Counted from the stretch's first letter, positions 6,328-13,963 are shown. The stretch is 15,484 bases of DNA from an uncultured delta proteobacterium (GCA_903872255.1 CAIQJW010000066.1:1-15484), one strand, 5' to 3'. The notes: generated by a model not told the origin, from the letters alone. Translations and numbers: made by a program.

Positions 6328-6416
6328 GGACGTTGTTTCCTTCGTTTCCCTTCCTTGGACTTTCGCCGCTTTGGCCCTCTACCGGTGCAGAAAGGACACG
6401 AAGGAAACAACGTCCC
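6328..6416. repeat. REP-like palindromic element (GGGACGTTGTTTCC family)
   Basis: GGGACGTTGTTTCCTTCGT (6328-6346) and its exact 19-bp reverse complement (6398-6416) flank a 51-base loop. Elements with this GGGACGTTGTTTCC signature are, from memory, common palindromic repeats linked to REP-associated tyrosine transposases (RAYT). No transposase is in the window, so it would be a non-autonomous copy. It sits between the divergent AbrB and HTH-ImmA promoters. A half copy is at 5176. Confidence 0.75.
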
Positions 6417-6469
6417 CTTAGATCTTTATATCATGCACCGAAGACCGGGTGACAGCCATTGTATTCCAT

Positions 6470-6520
6470 TTGACACATATACGTAGTATGGTATACTTCT
6501 ATAGCAACAATTATAGGAGG
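6470..6520 (+). promoter_or_regulatory. Promoter and ribosome site of the HTH-ImmA gene
   Basis: TTGACA (6470-6475), a 16-bp spacer and TATACT (6492-6497). AGTAT-GGT-ATACT (6485-6497) is a small inverted repeat over the -10 box, a fitting site for the XRE domain of the gene itself. AGGAGG (6515-6520) lies eight bases before the ATG at 6529. Confidence 0.65.
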
Positions 6521-6528
6521 AAAAAACG

Positions 6529-7614
6529 ATGAACCCGCAAATAGTAGCTCAAAACATCAGACGTCTTCGGGTTGCCAGAGGTATGAGTATGCAGAAGCTC
6601 GCGGACCAGGCCGGGATATCGTTGCCTGCCATAAAGAAAATAGAGGGCTCGAAGGCAGAGCCTCGTATGAATACCATGCAGGCTATTGCTAAAGCCCTGG
6701 GGGCAAATATCCAACAATTATTCGTGCCGGTACGCCTCTTACGAGTCGTACGTTTCCGTTCCAACAAAAGGATGCAGAATCGTGAAAATATCCTGGCCAG
6801 GGCATCCACCTGGCTTGACGAATTCAATTACCTCGAACACGAATTGGATAACAAAAAACCTTTTGTCCTGAAAGATGTCCGTAGCCAGTGTTCGAGAGAC
6901 GATATCGTGCAGGCGGCCGCCTTATGCCGCGAGAAACTGGATCTCAACGCCAGTGAACCCATTTACGACATATGCGGCTTACTGGAGAGCGCCGGCGTCA
7001 AGATCTACCCGGTAGAAATGGCGACCGGTTTTTTCGGTCTGTCGATCGGAGAGGAGGACGGGGGTCCGGCGATTGTCGTGAATACTTTTGAGCGGATCAC
7101 CATCGAGCGGAGGATCTTCAGCACTGCCCATGAACTCGGGCATCTCATGCTACATCTTGACGCATTTGATGTGGGAAAGACCGAAGAAAATAAAGAGGAG
7201 GAGTACGAGGCCGACCTGTTTGCCGGCCACTTCCTGATGCCCGACCAGGGATTCCGGAACGAATGGAATAATACCGCGGGACTCCACTGGGTCAAAAGAG
7301 TGCTCAAGGTAAAGGGCATTTACAACGTGAGCTATGGTACTGTGCTGTTCCGTCTTGTCGAACTGGGCAAGGCCGATGAATCTGTCTGGAAAAAGTTTCA
7401 ATTTGCGTATCACAGCCTGTACAACCGGTATCTGTCCCGTAGCGAAGAACCGCAACGATTAAAGAAATTTAGCTTTGCCGAGGACCGCTACAGCCGCCTC
7501 GCGCGCGAAGCCGTTGAGAAGCAAAGGATATCCGCCAGCAGGGGCGCCGAGGTGCTTGGCATTACCATTAGTGAGATGCGCGAACTCATGCAGAACTGGG
7601 GAACTGTTCTTTGA
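6529..7614 (+). CDS. XRE helix-turn-helix / ImmA-IrrE zinc peptidase
   Basis: A 361-residue two-domain protein. Residues 8-63 are an XRE-type helix-turn-helix (IRRLRVARGMSMQKLADQAGISLPAIKKIEG). Residues 125-270 are an ImmA/IrrE-type metallopeptidase with the zinc motif HELGH (201-205) and downstream EYEADLFAGHFLMP (about 225-238), which gives the third ligand. Such proteins cut repressors or antitoxins, or regulate a partner toxin through the fused HTH. Family relatives are often paired with a PIN-domain protein, and here a PIN-like frame overlaps the stop by four bases. The C-terminal region ends in a helical motif (SRGAEVLGITISEMRELMQNWG). All catalytic residues are intact. It has a strong ribosome site and its own promoter. 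Confidence 0.9.
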   Translation: MNPQIVAQNIRRLRVARGMSMQKLADQAGISLPAIKKIEGSKAEPRMNTMQAIAKALGANIQQLFVPVRLLRVVRFRSNKRMQNRENILARASTWLDEFNYLEHELDNKKPFVLKDVRSQCSRDDIVQAAALCREKLDLNASEPIYDICGLLESAGVKIYPVEMATGFFGLSIGEEDGGPAIVVNTFERITIERRIFSTAHELGHLMLHLDAFDVGKTEENKEEEYEADLFAGHFLMPDQGFRNEWNNTAGLHWVKRVLKVKGIYNVSYGTVLFRLVELGKADESVWKKFQFAYHSLYNRYLSRSEEPQRLKKFSFAEDRYSRLAREAVEKQRISASRGAEVLGITISEMRELMQNWGTVL

Positions 7615-7958
7615 GGCGGACAAAGGGGCCATCAGGGCCCGTGAAATTGCTGATCATGGACGCCGACGCGGCAGAACCACGCGGGCCTTTATCCTTCAGC
7701 GATCGGGTTTGTTTCATGGTCGCCAGGCGCGATGGATTCACGTGCGTGACGAATGACGGAAATCTCCGGAAACGATGCCGACGGGACAATGTCCCCGTAT
7801 TCAGGAGTCTGAAGCTTCTCTCGGAATTGCATAGCCAGGGAGGAATATCGACGGAGGATGTCCTCGAGGTCGCGACGAGGATCCACGAGATTAATTCGAG
7901 ATACATCACGTCAGAGATCTTGGAACGATTTAAAACTCTTATTCGCGACGGGAAATGA
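7611..7958 (+). CDS. PIN-like protein, C-terminal half only
   Basis: A 115-residue frame whose TTG start overlaps the ImmA stop (TTGA), so coupled translation is possible; a GTG at 7641 is an alternative. Residues 28-60 match the second half of a PIN domain: LSFSDRVCFMVARRDG gives the third acidic residue and TCVTNDGNLRK the fourth. The opening strand with the first catalytic Asp and the following Glu helix are missing. The whole is shorter than the 130-180 residues usual for ImmA-linked PIN proteins, whose N-terminus would be expected just here. It is probably a deletion remnant that lost its N-terminal half, or a non-catalytic partner. The helical tail (about 70-115) seems intact. Confidence 0.6.
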   Translation: MRRTKGPSGPVKLLIMDADAAEPRGPLSFSDRVCFMVARRDGFTCVTNDGNLRKRCRRDNVPVFRSLKLLSELHSQGGISTEDVLEVATRIHEINSRYITSEILERFKTLIRDGK

Positions 7959-8104
7959 AAACGATTGGTTTTGATAACCTAAAACTGACCCGCATTGCAT
8001 CGAACTTCGGATGATTCCGACAAATATACTCATCTCCTGATTTACCATATATTCCCCGATATCGGTGCGGAGCAGATTTTCTGGATCTGTAAACACAACC
8101 TTGA

Positions 8105-8194
8105 GCCACAATTCTCAAGGTCATAAACATTCTCGGACTTACGCTGCGGCTGCAGAAGAGGGCATAGGCGCGTCTCGCAACAGTCTTTCATCGA
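8105..8194 (+). repeat. Direct repeat copy C (antitoxin 3' end)
   Basis: Matches copy B (5207-5296) at 85 of 90 positions without gaps, and copy A over their shared part. The stop codon (GCA TAG) of the source gene is still present but nothing of the gene lies upstream. Ten bases after its end the MerR promoter begins. The 145 bp to its left (7959-8104) hold no recognised feature. Confidence 0.9.
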
Positions 8195-8203
8195 AAATAT
8201 TCC

Positions 8204-8232
8204 TTGACAACATGACAGTCAGCTGTCATAAT
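8204..8232 (+). promoter_or_regulatory. MerR-VIT/VWA operon promoter with operator
   Basis: TTGACA (8204-8209), a 17-bp spacer and CATAAT (8227-8232). A perfect inverted repeat ATGACAG-TCAG-CTGTCAT (8212-8229) lies between the boxes, the usual place for a MerR-family operator. The ATG at 8240 lies about where transcription should start and has no Shine-Dalgarno, so a leaderless mRNA is likely. Confidence 0.7.
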
Positions 8233-8239
8233 TATTTTC

Positions 8240-8629
8240 ATGGACAAGAAGTATACGATAGATGAACTGCAACACATAACTGGTTTCTCACGAAGAACAA
8301 TAAGGTTCTACATCGTAGAAGGGCTCGTCTACCCTCCCGCCGGTAGTGGCAGAGGCAGCTACTATCTTGACAGTCATCTCAACAAGCTCTTGCAGATCAA
8401 ATCGCTCCAGGAGCGGGGGATGCGCCTCGACGAGATACGGGAATACCTCAGCAAAGTAAGGCCGGAGAAACCGGCGGATGTAGGACAGGTATGGGTCAGG
8501 TACGAGATCGCTCCGGGCCTCGAGGTGAACGTGCGCAGGGACGTCGATGAGGCCAAGAGGGACAGGATCGACGAGATCGTCAGATTGGCCGGGCAACTTA
8601 TGAAAGAGGGGAAAGAGAATGAAGAGTAA
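8240..8629 (+). CDS. MerR-family transcriptional regulator
   Basis: A 129-residue regulator. The N-terminal winged helix reads YTIDELQHITGFSRRTIRFYIVEGLVYPP (5-33), the standard MerR opening; the wing (GSGRGSYY) and second helix pair (LLQIKSLQERGMRLDEIREYL) follow. The C-terminal part (75-129) is short and rich in charge, with no cysteine cluster for metals, so the effector is unknown. It differs from most MerR proteins in lacking the usual long coiled dimer helix, apart from a short amphipathic stretch near 103-125. Its last 11 bases overlap the VIT-VWA gene, so the pair is one operon. It probably controls its own promoter through the inverted repeat at 8212. Confidence 0.9.
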   Translation: MDKKYTIDELQHITGFSRRTIRFYIVEGLVYPPAGSGRGSYYLDSHLNKLLQIKSLQERGMRLDEIREYLSKVRPEKPADVGQVWVRYEIAPGLEVNVRRDVDEAKRDRIDEIVRLAGQLMKEGKENEE

Positions 8630-11093
8630 CATCATGGAGAGGGAAGAATTCGGACTGTTAGTGGAAAAAGGCGGGGCTGTCCCGCTAATCGGCGTCGATG
8701 TCACCGGGGAAATTATAGGTAAGACGGCCAAGGTGCGGGTCAAACAGCATTTTTACAACGACCGTCCCCGGCCAATCGAGGCGGTCTACAAGTTTCCCCT
8801 TCCCGAAGGCGCCACGGTGTGCGGCTTCACGGCCACGGTGGGTGACAGGGTCTTCGCGGGAAAGGTCGAGGAGCGCGACAAGGCCTACGAGACATACGAC
8901 GATGCCATCAAGGAAGGCGGCGGCGGGTTCCTTCTTGACCAGGAACGCCCCAATATCTTCACCCTTTCTGTGGGCAACATGAAGCCCAGGACATCGGCCG
9001 TCATCGCGGTTGACTTTGTGACCCTTCTCGACAGTTCAGGTGTGGAGACACGCTTTTCTCTCCCCACAACGATCTCTCCCCGGTATGTGCCGGCGGACAC
9101 CCCGGAGAGGGGTGGAATCCCCGAGGACCACATCGTCAACCCTCCCGTTGACGCCGCCGTCCCCTACGGCCTCACCATGAATCTGGCCATTCACGGGAAG
9201 GACCATATCGATTCCGTCGAATCTCCGTCCCACCATATCAAGACCACCTACGGGACCGACGCGATCAACATAAACTTTTCAGGGGACAAAGCGGCCATGG
9301 ACCGGGACTTCATCCTCACGGTTACCCGCAAGAGCGAGTTCATGAACGCCTGCTATTACAATAGCCACCAGAAGGGCCTTTTCTTCCAGCTAGACTTCGC
9401 CCTGCCCGGGGAAAACGAAGAAGGACCCCAACACGCCCTTCGTTGCGATTGGGCCCGGGAGATCGTCTTCCTGATCGACTGCTCCGGTTCCATGGACGGG
9501 AGTTCCATCACACAGGCGAGGAGGGCCCTCGATATCCTGGTGAAGGGGCTCGGCCATGGTATCAGTTTCAACATCTTTCGCTTCGGGAACACCTTCGAGT
9601 CGCTTTTCGAGAAGAGCGCCCCCTATTCCCCGGAGAGCGTCGACAAGGCAAAGCGCTTTTTGAAAGGGATGCGTGCCGACCTGGGTGGCACAGAGGTGCT
9701 TGGGCCGCTAAAGGCGATCTACTCGAACGACACCCCTCCGGACTGTTTGAGGAGCATCATACTTTTGACCGACGGAGAGATGGGGAACGAAAAGCAGGTC
9801 CTTGATCTCGTGGATATGAACTCCGGCTCGACGCGGGTCTTCACCGTCGGCATCGGCTACGGCCCGAACGAATACTTTATCAAACAAGTTGCCCGTTCTT
9901 CCGGCGGCTCCTGCACGCTCGTAGCACCCAATGAGCGGATAGAGCCGAAGGTCCTGGGTCTTTTCAATAAGGTCATTTCCGGCGGTATCGACGACCTGCA
10001 TATCGGTTGGGGCGAAAAGGCAGAGCAGGCCCCGTCTCTGCCCGCTGTCTTTGCAAATGGCAGCGCCAGCATCTTTGGATTTCAGCGTAACAGCTTTATC
10101 CTGCCCGAGCAGATGGTGGTTTCCGGGAAGGTCCATGGGCTAAAGAAAGAGTGGACGGTCGCCCTTCACGAAATACACGGCAATGATACCCAGCTTCCCC
10201 TCCTCTGGGCGAGGGAGCGGATACGCGACCTTGAAGAGGGGACCGAGCAAGGGGAACCGGGTTCGAGGAATTATTTTAGAAAACCGGGGGGGACCAAGGA
10301 CGAGATCATCAAACTCTCGAAGGCGTTCGGGATCATATCGTCCGAGACCAGTTTTGTGGCCGTAGAGGAAAGAGAAGGGGAAGATAAGGCGTTTGACGAC
10401 ATGACCATCATAAGGGTCCCTGTAATGCTCACCAAAGATTGGGGCGGAACGCAACAGGCGTCCATGCTCAGTGCCTCGGTATGTTACGATATTGCCCCTC
10501 TTTTCATGAAGGTATCTTCGCATGCTTCTAAACCCGATATGGACTCTACCCTTGACAAGGCAGAGAAACGGCCGGCACCTGACCCCAGGCTCGACCTTCT
10601 GATGTATATCCTTTCCTGCCAGAGGCCCGAGGGTGGTTTCGCGATCGACAGGGAATTGGCAAACAGGCTCGGGATACCGCATGGTGAGCTGAAAAAGATT
10701 GCTGATATGATCATTTGTGCAAGGGATGCAAAGGAGATGCAAGACAGGCTTCATGGAGCCACCGCCGAGTTGGAAACAATCGCCCGCATGGCTGCCGTTC
10801 CAAAAGAAACGGAGTTGCCGGACAGGCTTCATGCGCTCATCGGCGAGTTAGAAAAGATCTCCCATATGACCATTGCCAGAAGAGTAGCGGACGGGTTCGT
10901 TCTTTTGTCGACGGCGATCATCACGGTATTGCTCCATGAAAAGATGTCCGACATGAGAAATTATTGGGAGAACGTTACCGAAAAAAGCGATAGGTGGCTT
11001 CACGACCGTATCCGCGAATATTCCCCGATAGTAGAAGACAGAGATTTGATGAACTGGGTTGAGCGTAACATGAGATCCCGGGGGGTCATATAA
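8619..11093 (+). CDS. VIT and VWA domain protein
   Basis: An 824-residue protein with the domain order of inter-alpha-trypsin inhibitor heavy chains and VWA5A. Residues 12-140 are a VIT domain (VKQHFYN, YKFPLPEGATVCGF, GKVEERDKAYETYDDAI, GNMKPRT). Residues 280-450 are a von Willebrand A domain with a complete metal site: DCSGS (287-291), Thr358 and Asp385 (LLTDGE). The rest resembles the conserved C-terminal region of the family. It includes a ~26-residue tandem repeat (ELKKIADM 690, ELETIARM 717, ELEKISHM 743; DRLH at 709 and 735) and a hydrophobic stretch at 759-772. No signal peptide is seen, so it is probably cytoplasmic. The ATG at 8619 follows a purine-rich site and overlaps the MerR stop; ATG 8634 is an alternative. 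Such proteins bind other proteins through the metal site. The partner is unknown. Confidence 0.92.
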   Translation: MKSNIMEREEFGLLVEKGGAVPLIGVDVTGEIIGKTAKVRVKQHFYNDRPRPIEAVYKFPLPEGATVCGFTATVGDRVFAGKVEERDKAYETYDDAIKEGGGGFLLDQERPNIFTLSVGNMKPRTSAVIAVDFVTLLDSSGVETRFSLPTTISPRYVPADTPERGGIPEDHIVNPPVDAAVPYGLTMNLAIHGKDHIDSVESPSHHIKTTYGTDAININFSGDKAAMDRDFILTVTRKSEFMNACYYNSHQKGLFFQLDFALPGENEEGPQHALRCDWAREIVFLIDCSGSMDGSSITQARRALDILVKGLGHGISFNIFRFGNTFESLFEKSAPYSPESVDKAKRFLKGMRADLGGTEVLGPLKAIYSNDTPPDCLRSIILLTDGEMGNEKQVLDLVDMNSGSTRVFTVGIGYGPNEYFIKQVARSSGGSCTLVAPNERIEPKVLGLFNKVISGGIDDLHIGWGEKAEQAPSLPAVFANGSASIFGFQRNSFILPEQMVVSGKVHGLKKEWTVALHEIHGNDTQLPLLWARERIRDLEEGTEQGEPGSRNYFRKPGGTKDEIIKLSKAFGIISSETSFVAVEEREGEDKAFDDMTIIRVPVMLTKDWGGTQQASMLSASVCYDIAPLFMKVSSHASKPDMDSTLDKAEKRPAPDPRLDLLMYILSCQRPEGGFAIDRELANRLGIPHGELKKIADMIICARDAKEMQDRLHGATAELETIARMAAVPKETELPDRLHALIGELEKISHMTIARRVADGFVLLSTAIITVLLHEKMSDMRNYWENVTEKSDRWLHDRIREYSPIVEDRDLMNWVERNMRSRGVI

Positions 11094-11638
11094 TCGACAG
11101 GTTGTAAATTGCCTTTTGGTACTCTAAATCGGGATTGTTTTGATGGATCAGGGTGAAATTGAGTTCAATAGAGGTTGACGCCAACATGGTTAGGATCCGT
11201 GAAAAACAAAATCCCAACGCTGCATCTATTCATTTACCCTGGCTGAAATGTAACTGCCACTCGTGGCGTAACTTGTGGGGTCAGGCCGTTGCAATCATAC
11301 ATTTCCATGCCATGTTCGGGACCAAAGGACGCCATATGCCGGGGGAATGCTATCTGACAATGAACTTCCGAGGATCGGGACAACATTACATTGCAGACCT
11401 GACCCCATGACTCCTCGTTTCTGAAAGTCAAAGACGGTCTCAGTCGGGTTAGTGACATAATGCTGTCACTCTGGTTGCGATAGAATGAATGGTAATACGT
11501 TCTGAGCAATAAGCATAATTATTTTCAATATGTGATGATTGTTGGAGTTATGTTTTGTACTCGTTTGATAACAGTTTGCCGGTTGTTTCTGATTGCAGCA
11601 TGGTATACGTCTCACATATTCCGCGGGGGACATAAACA
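11094..11638. other. 545-bp stretch without a gene; REP-like element plus AT-rich leader
   Basis: Holds the palindromic element at 11276-11407, an inverted repeat GTGACA-TAATGC-TGTCAC (11452-11469), and an AT-rich leader to the ArdC-like gene. An 85-codon frame at 11153-11410 ends inside the palindromic element and is judged chance. Confidence 0.6.
11276..11407. repeat. REP/RAYT-like palindromic element (TGGGGTCAGG family)
   Basis: TGGGGTCAGG (11276-11285) and its exact reverse complement CCTGACCCCA (11398-11407) bound the element. Inside them TTGCAAT and ATTGCA extend the arms to about 18-20 bp with one or two slips. GGGGTCAGG-type arms next to TTGCAAT are, from memory, a common palindromic repeat linked to REP-associated transposases. 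No transposase is present. Confidence 0.65.
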
Positions 11639-12628
11639 ATGACTGATATTAATCAACCATCTCTCTTCGGAGAAGAGTTAACCACGGAAGCTGCGGTGCC
11701 AACGACAGAGGTTCCAGCGGCGATTTGGGAACAGGATGTTGCCAAGCGCGCCTTGGATGAACTTTTTCTTCTCACCCGTCAGTATAAAAGCAGCAAGGCT
11801 TACTACGAATTGCTGAGATTCATAACCTGCTTTCGATTTTACTCTCTTTACAACGCTATGTTAATTCATGTGCAAATGCCTGGAGCAACTTTTGTTGCGC
11901 CGCCTAAGCGCTGGCTGAAAGATTACGGTCGGCAAATAAGGGCGGGCGCCCGGCCGCTGGTAATATTGCAGCCAAAGGGACCGGTGATGTTTGTTTTTGA
12001 CGTTGGTGATACCGAACCCACAGGAGATGCCCTTCCATTACCCCCGGAGGTCGAGAAACCATTTGAAGTTCGGAAGGGGCATATAGGAGACGAACTTGAA
12101 ATGGTCATCGAGAATGCCAAACGTGATGGAATCCGGACGAGGGAATCTCATGAAGGAGCGCAGCATGCGGGCTCAATACGCGTCGTCTCTGGTCATTTAA
12201 AAAACTCGCAGCCATTTCAGTTGGGGATCGATTCGCACCGAAAACCAACTTTCATTGATGTCCCCATCCGATACGATCTGCTGGTGAACGGCAATCTCAG
12301 TCGCGAGGCCCGGTATGCCACTCTTGTACATGAACTAGCCCACCTTTACTGTGGCCACTTGAGCACCCCGAACGATGAATGGTGGCCGGACCGGTGTGGA
12401 CTGAACCATAACGCGAGAGAATTTGAGGCAGAATCTGTCACTTATCTGGTCTGCTGCAGGGCCGGCATTAACAATCCATCCGAGCAGTACCTCTCCAATT
12501 ACTTAGAAAAAGAGAAGCAGGTTCCATCCATCAGCTTTAACTGTGTAATGAAGTCAGCAGCACTGATTGAGACAATGAGTCGACGTAGAATGAATCCAAG
12601 AAAGCAGAAAAACAAAGATAAAACATGA
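11639..12628 (+). CDS. ArdC-like / ImmA-type zinc metallopeptidase
   Basis: A 329-residue protein. Residues 35-125 resemble the ArdC-type N-terminal ssDNA-binding domain: YSLYNAMLIHVQMPGATFVAPPKRWLKDYGR, then GARPLVILQPKGP. Residues 195-275 form a zincin with HELAH (231-235) and AREFEAESVTYLV, whose Glu263 or Glu265 is the third ligand. ArdC proteins of plasmids protect incoming single-stranded DNA from restriction, while other members are of unknown use. GGGGGA lies nine bases before the ATG. Codon use and AT content are closer to the downstream HNH genes than to the VIT-VWA gene, so it probably came in with the restriction-like block. The Lys/Arg-rich tail (MSRRRMNPRKQKNKDK) may bind nucleic acid. 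An antirestriction or regulatory role is inferred. Confidence 0.82.
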   Translation: MTDINQPSLFGEELTTEAAVPTTEVPAAIWEQDVAKRALDELFLLTRQYKSSKAYYELLRFITCFRFYSLYNAMLIHVQMPGATFVAPPKRWLKDYGRQIRAGARPLVILQPKGPVMFVFDVGDTEPTGDALPLPPEVEKPFEVRKGHIGDELEMVIENAKRDGIRTRESHEGAQHAGSIRVVSGHLKNSQPFQLGIDSHRKPTFIDVPIRYDLLVNGNLSREARYATLVHELAHLYCGHLSTPNDEWWPDRCGLNHNAREFEAESVTYLVCCRAGINNPSEQYLSNYLEKEKQVPSISFNCVMKSAALIETMSRRRMNPRKQKNKDKT

Positions 12629-12645
12629 CTTGACTGTCAATACAG

Positions 12646-12677
12646 GATGTTTTGTCGGTTTTCTGGAGTAAAACATC
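12646..12677 (+). terminator. Possible terminator after the ArdC-like gene
   Basis: GATGTTTT (12646-12653) and AAAACATC (12670-12677) form a perfect 8-bp stem with a 16-base loop, 18 bp after the stop codon, followed by GCTTTT. The loop is long and the T-run short, so this is a weak call. Confidence 0.35.
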
Positions 12678-12801
12678 GCTTTTCATCGCAATGGATTATG
12701 GGGATGTTTCCAAGAAATCAAGTTGTTCATCGGGATGTCGAGTTTTTTGATTCCCTGGGAACGTCCCGGGACTCCTCGGTAAATAATACATTGTTGTATA
12801 A

Positions 12802-12999
12802 TTATGTAATGATTTTTACCTATATATTTTGTACGATATTATTGAAAACTCACCATTTGAATTGAATCGCTCGTGGCGACAAGAAAAAACTGTTCCCGAG
12901 TTTTTGAACAAGAGATACAAGCCAATAATCATCAATGAAGCTTCGGAGGAAGAATTTAAGGTCATTACTGAATTTGTGAGTGTTATAAATCCCGCATAA
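12802..12999 (+). pseudogene. C-terminal remnant of an unidentified gene
   Basis: An open frame without an ATG runs from 12802 to TAA at 12997-12999. From about 12835 it reads as plausible protein (YDIIENSPFELNRSWRQ, then EFLNKRYKPIIINEASEEE) with normal composition, unlike the AT-rich sequence before it. It looks like the last 50 or so codons of a gene whose body was lost. The family is not recognised. It ends 23 bases before the HNH gene, so it was probably its operon neighbour. TTG at 12829 could start a short peptide instead. The rest of the gap 12678-12801 shows nothing. Confidence 0.4.
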
Positions 13000-13022
13000 A
13001 GACGAGGGCTGGGGTTAGTAGA

Positions 13023-13952
13023 TTGAATACATATATTGGCATCACCGATACTGACTGGTTCACGTTCTTGTCGGGTTTTCGTGAGATCGATGAAGTTAAT
13101 TTCTGGCAGCCCGGAGGTAACAGGTTCTTTAGAACCTTAATACCCAGCGAACCCTTCCTTTTTAAACTTCATAGTCCGTATGATTACATTGTGGGCGGCG
13201 GGTTTTTTGCGCACAGCACTCTCCTGCCATGCAGCCTCGCTTGGTCTGCGTTTGCTGAAAGAAATGGTGCAGTATCCATTACAGAAATGAGAAAAAGAAT
13301 TGAAAAGTATCGAAGAAGCTCCTCGACAAAGGAAGATTACCAAATTGGCTGCATCCTCTTGGAGCAGCCCTTTTTCTTTGACAGGGATAACTGGATCCAA
13401 ACACCCGAAGATTGGAGTAAGAATATTGTTCAGGGCAAACGATATGATCTAACTTCAGGAATAGGGAAACGGATATGGGACCAAGTACGAGAGAAACTTC
13501 TGCATAAGGCAATTCTTCCAACAGGCATTAGCGTAATTCCTGATCAGACAGTGCGCCACGGAGCACCGCAGACCATTCTCCCCCGCCTCGGACAAGGAAG
13601 CTTTCGCGTAATGGTCACCGATGCTTACCAAAGAAGATGTGCGGTTACGCAGGAAAGAACGTTGCCAGCCCTTGAAGCCAGCCATATCAAACCATATTCG
13701 GCCGCCGGTCCCCATAGCGTAAAGAACGGAATACTCCTACGATCCGACATACATCGCCTTTTCGATAACGGTTACGCGACCATTACGCCAGATTTGAGGT
13801 TTGAGGTGAGCAAGCGGATCAGGGAAGAATTTGAAAACGGTAAAGATTACTACGCCCTCAATGGTAAGAAAATACATATTCCCGAGAACTGTATTCTCCA
13901 ACCAGAGTCCCGGTTCCTCACGTGGCATAATGAACATATCTACTTAGGTTAG
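13023..13952 (+). CDS. HNH endonuclease with PUA/EVE-like N-terminal domain
   Basis: A 309-residue protein of a known HNH family. The start is TTG, supported by the family-typical opening (NTYIGITDTDWFTFL). Residues 1-150 include EVNFWQPGG, FLFKLHSPYDYIVGGGFF and LPCSLAW, and resemble the PUA/EVE/SRA-like domains that can read modified bases. The C-terminal HNH domain (200-255) has CAVTQ (Cys206), EASHIKPYS (His221), NGILLRSDIHRLFDNG (Asn235, His244) and thus a complete beta-beta-alpha metal site. A modified-base or foreign-DNA nuclease is a likely role. It ends 11 bases before the methyltransferase-HNH gene, forming an operon with it. The upstream ribosome site is GGGG-type and imperfect. 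Confidence 0.88.
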   Translation: MNTYIGITDTDWFTFLSGFREIDEVNFWQPGGNRFFRTLIPSEPFLFKLHSPYDYIVGGGFFAHSTLLPCSLAWSAFAERNGAVSITEMRKRIEKYRRSSSTKEDYQIGCILLEQPFFFDRDNWIQTPEDWSKNIVQGKRYDLTSGIGKRIWDQVREKLLHKAILPTGISVIPDQTVRHGAPQTILPRLGQGSFRVMVTDAYQRRCAVTQERTLPALEASHIKPYSAAGPHSVKNGILLRSDIHRLFDNGYATITPDLRFEVSKRIREEFENGKDYYALNGKKIHIPENCILQPESRFLTWHNEHIYLG

Positions 13953-13963
13953 TGCTGGCCAAG

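Noticed and set aside
7911..8111. 66-codon minus-strand frame
   Set aside because: It overlaps the end of the PIN-like gene and repeat C; no recognisable domain.
3748..8194. The three spaced repeats as a CRISPR array
   Set aside because: Spacing is 1.4 and 2.9 kb and gene-filled, and the repeats are 65-100 bp; this is not an array.
10140..10832. 230-codon minus-strand frame
   Set aside because: It is antisense to the VIT-VWA gene, with no family features.
11153..11410. 85-codon plus-strand frame
   Set aside because: It ends within a palindromic element, has no ribosome site, and reads like random sequence.
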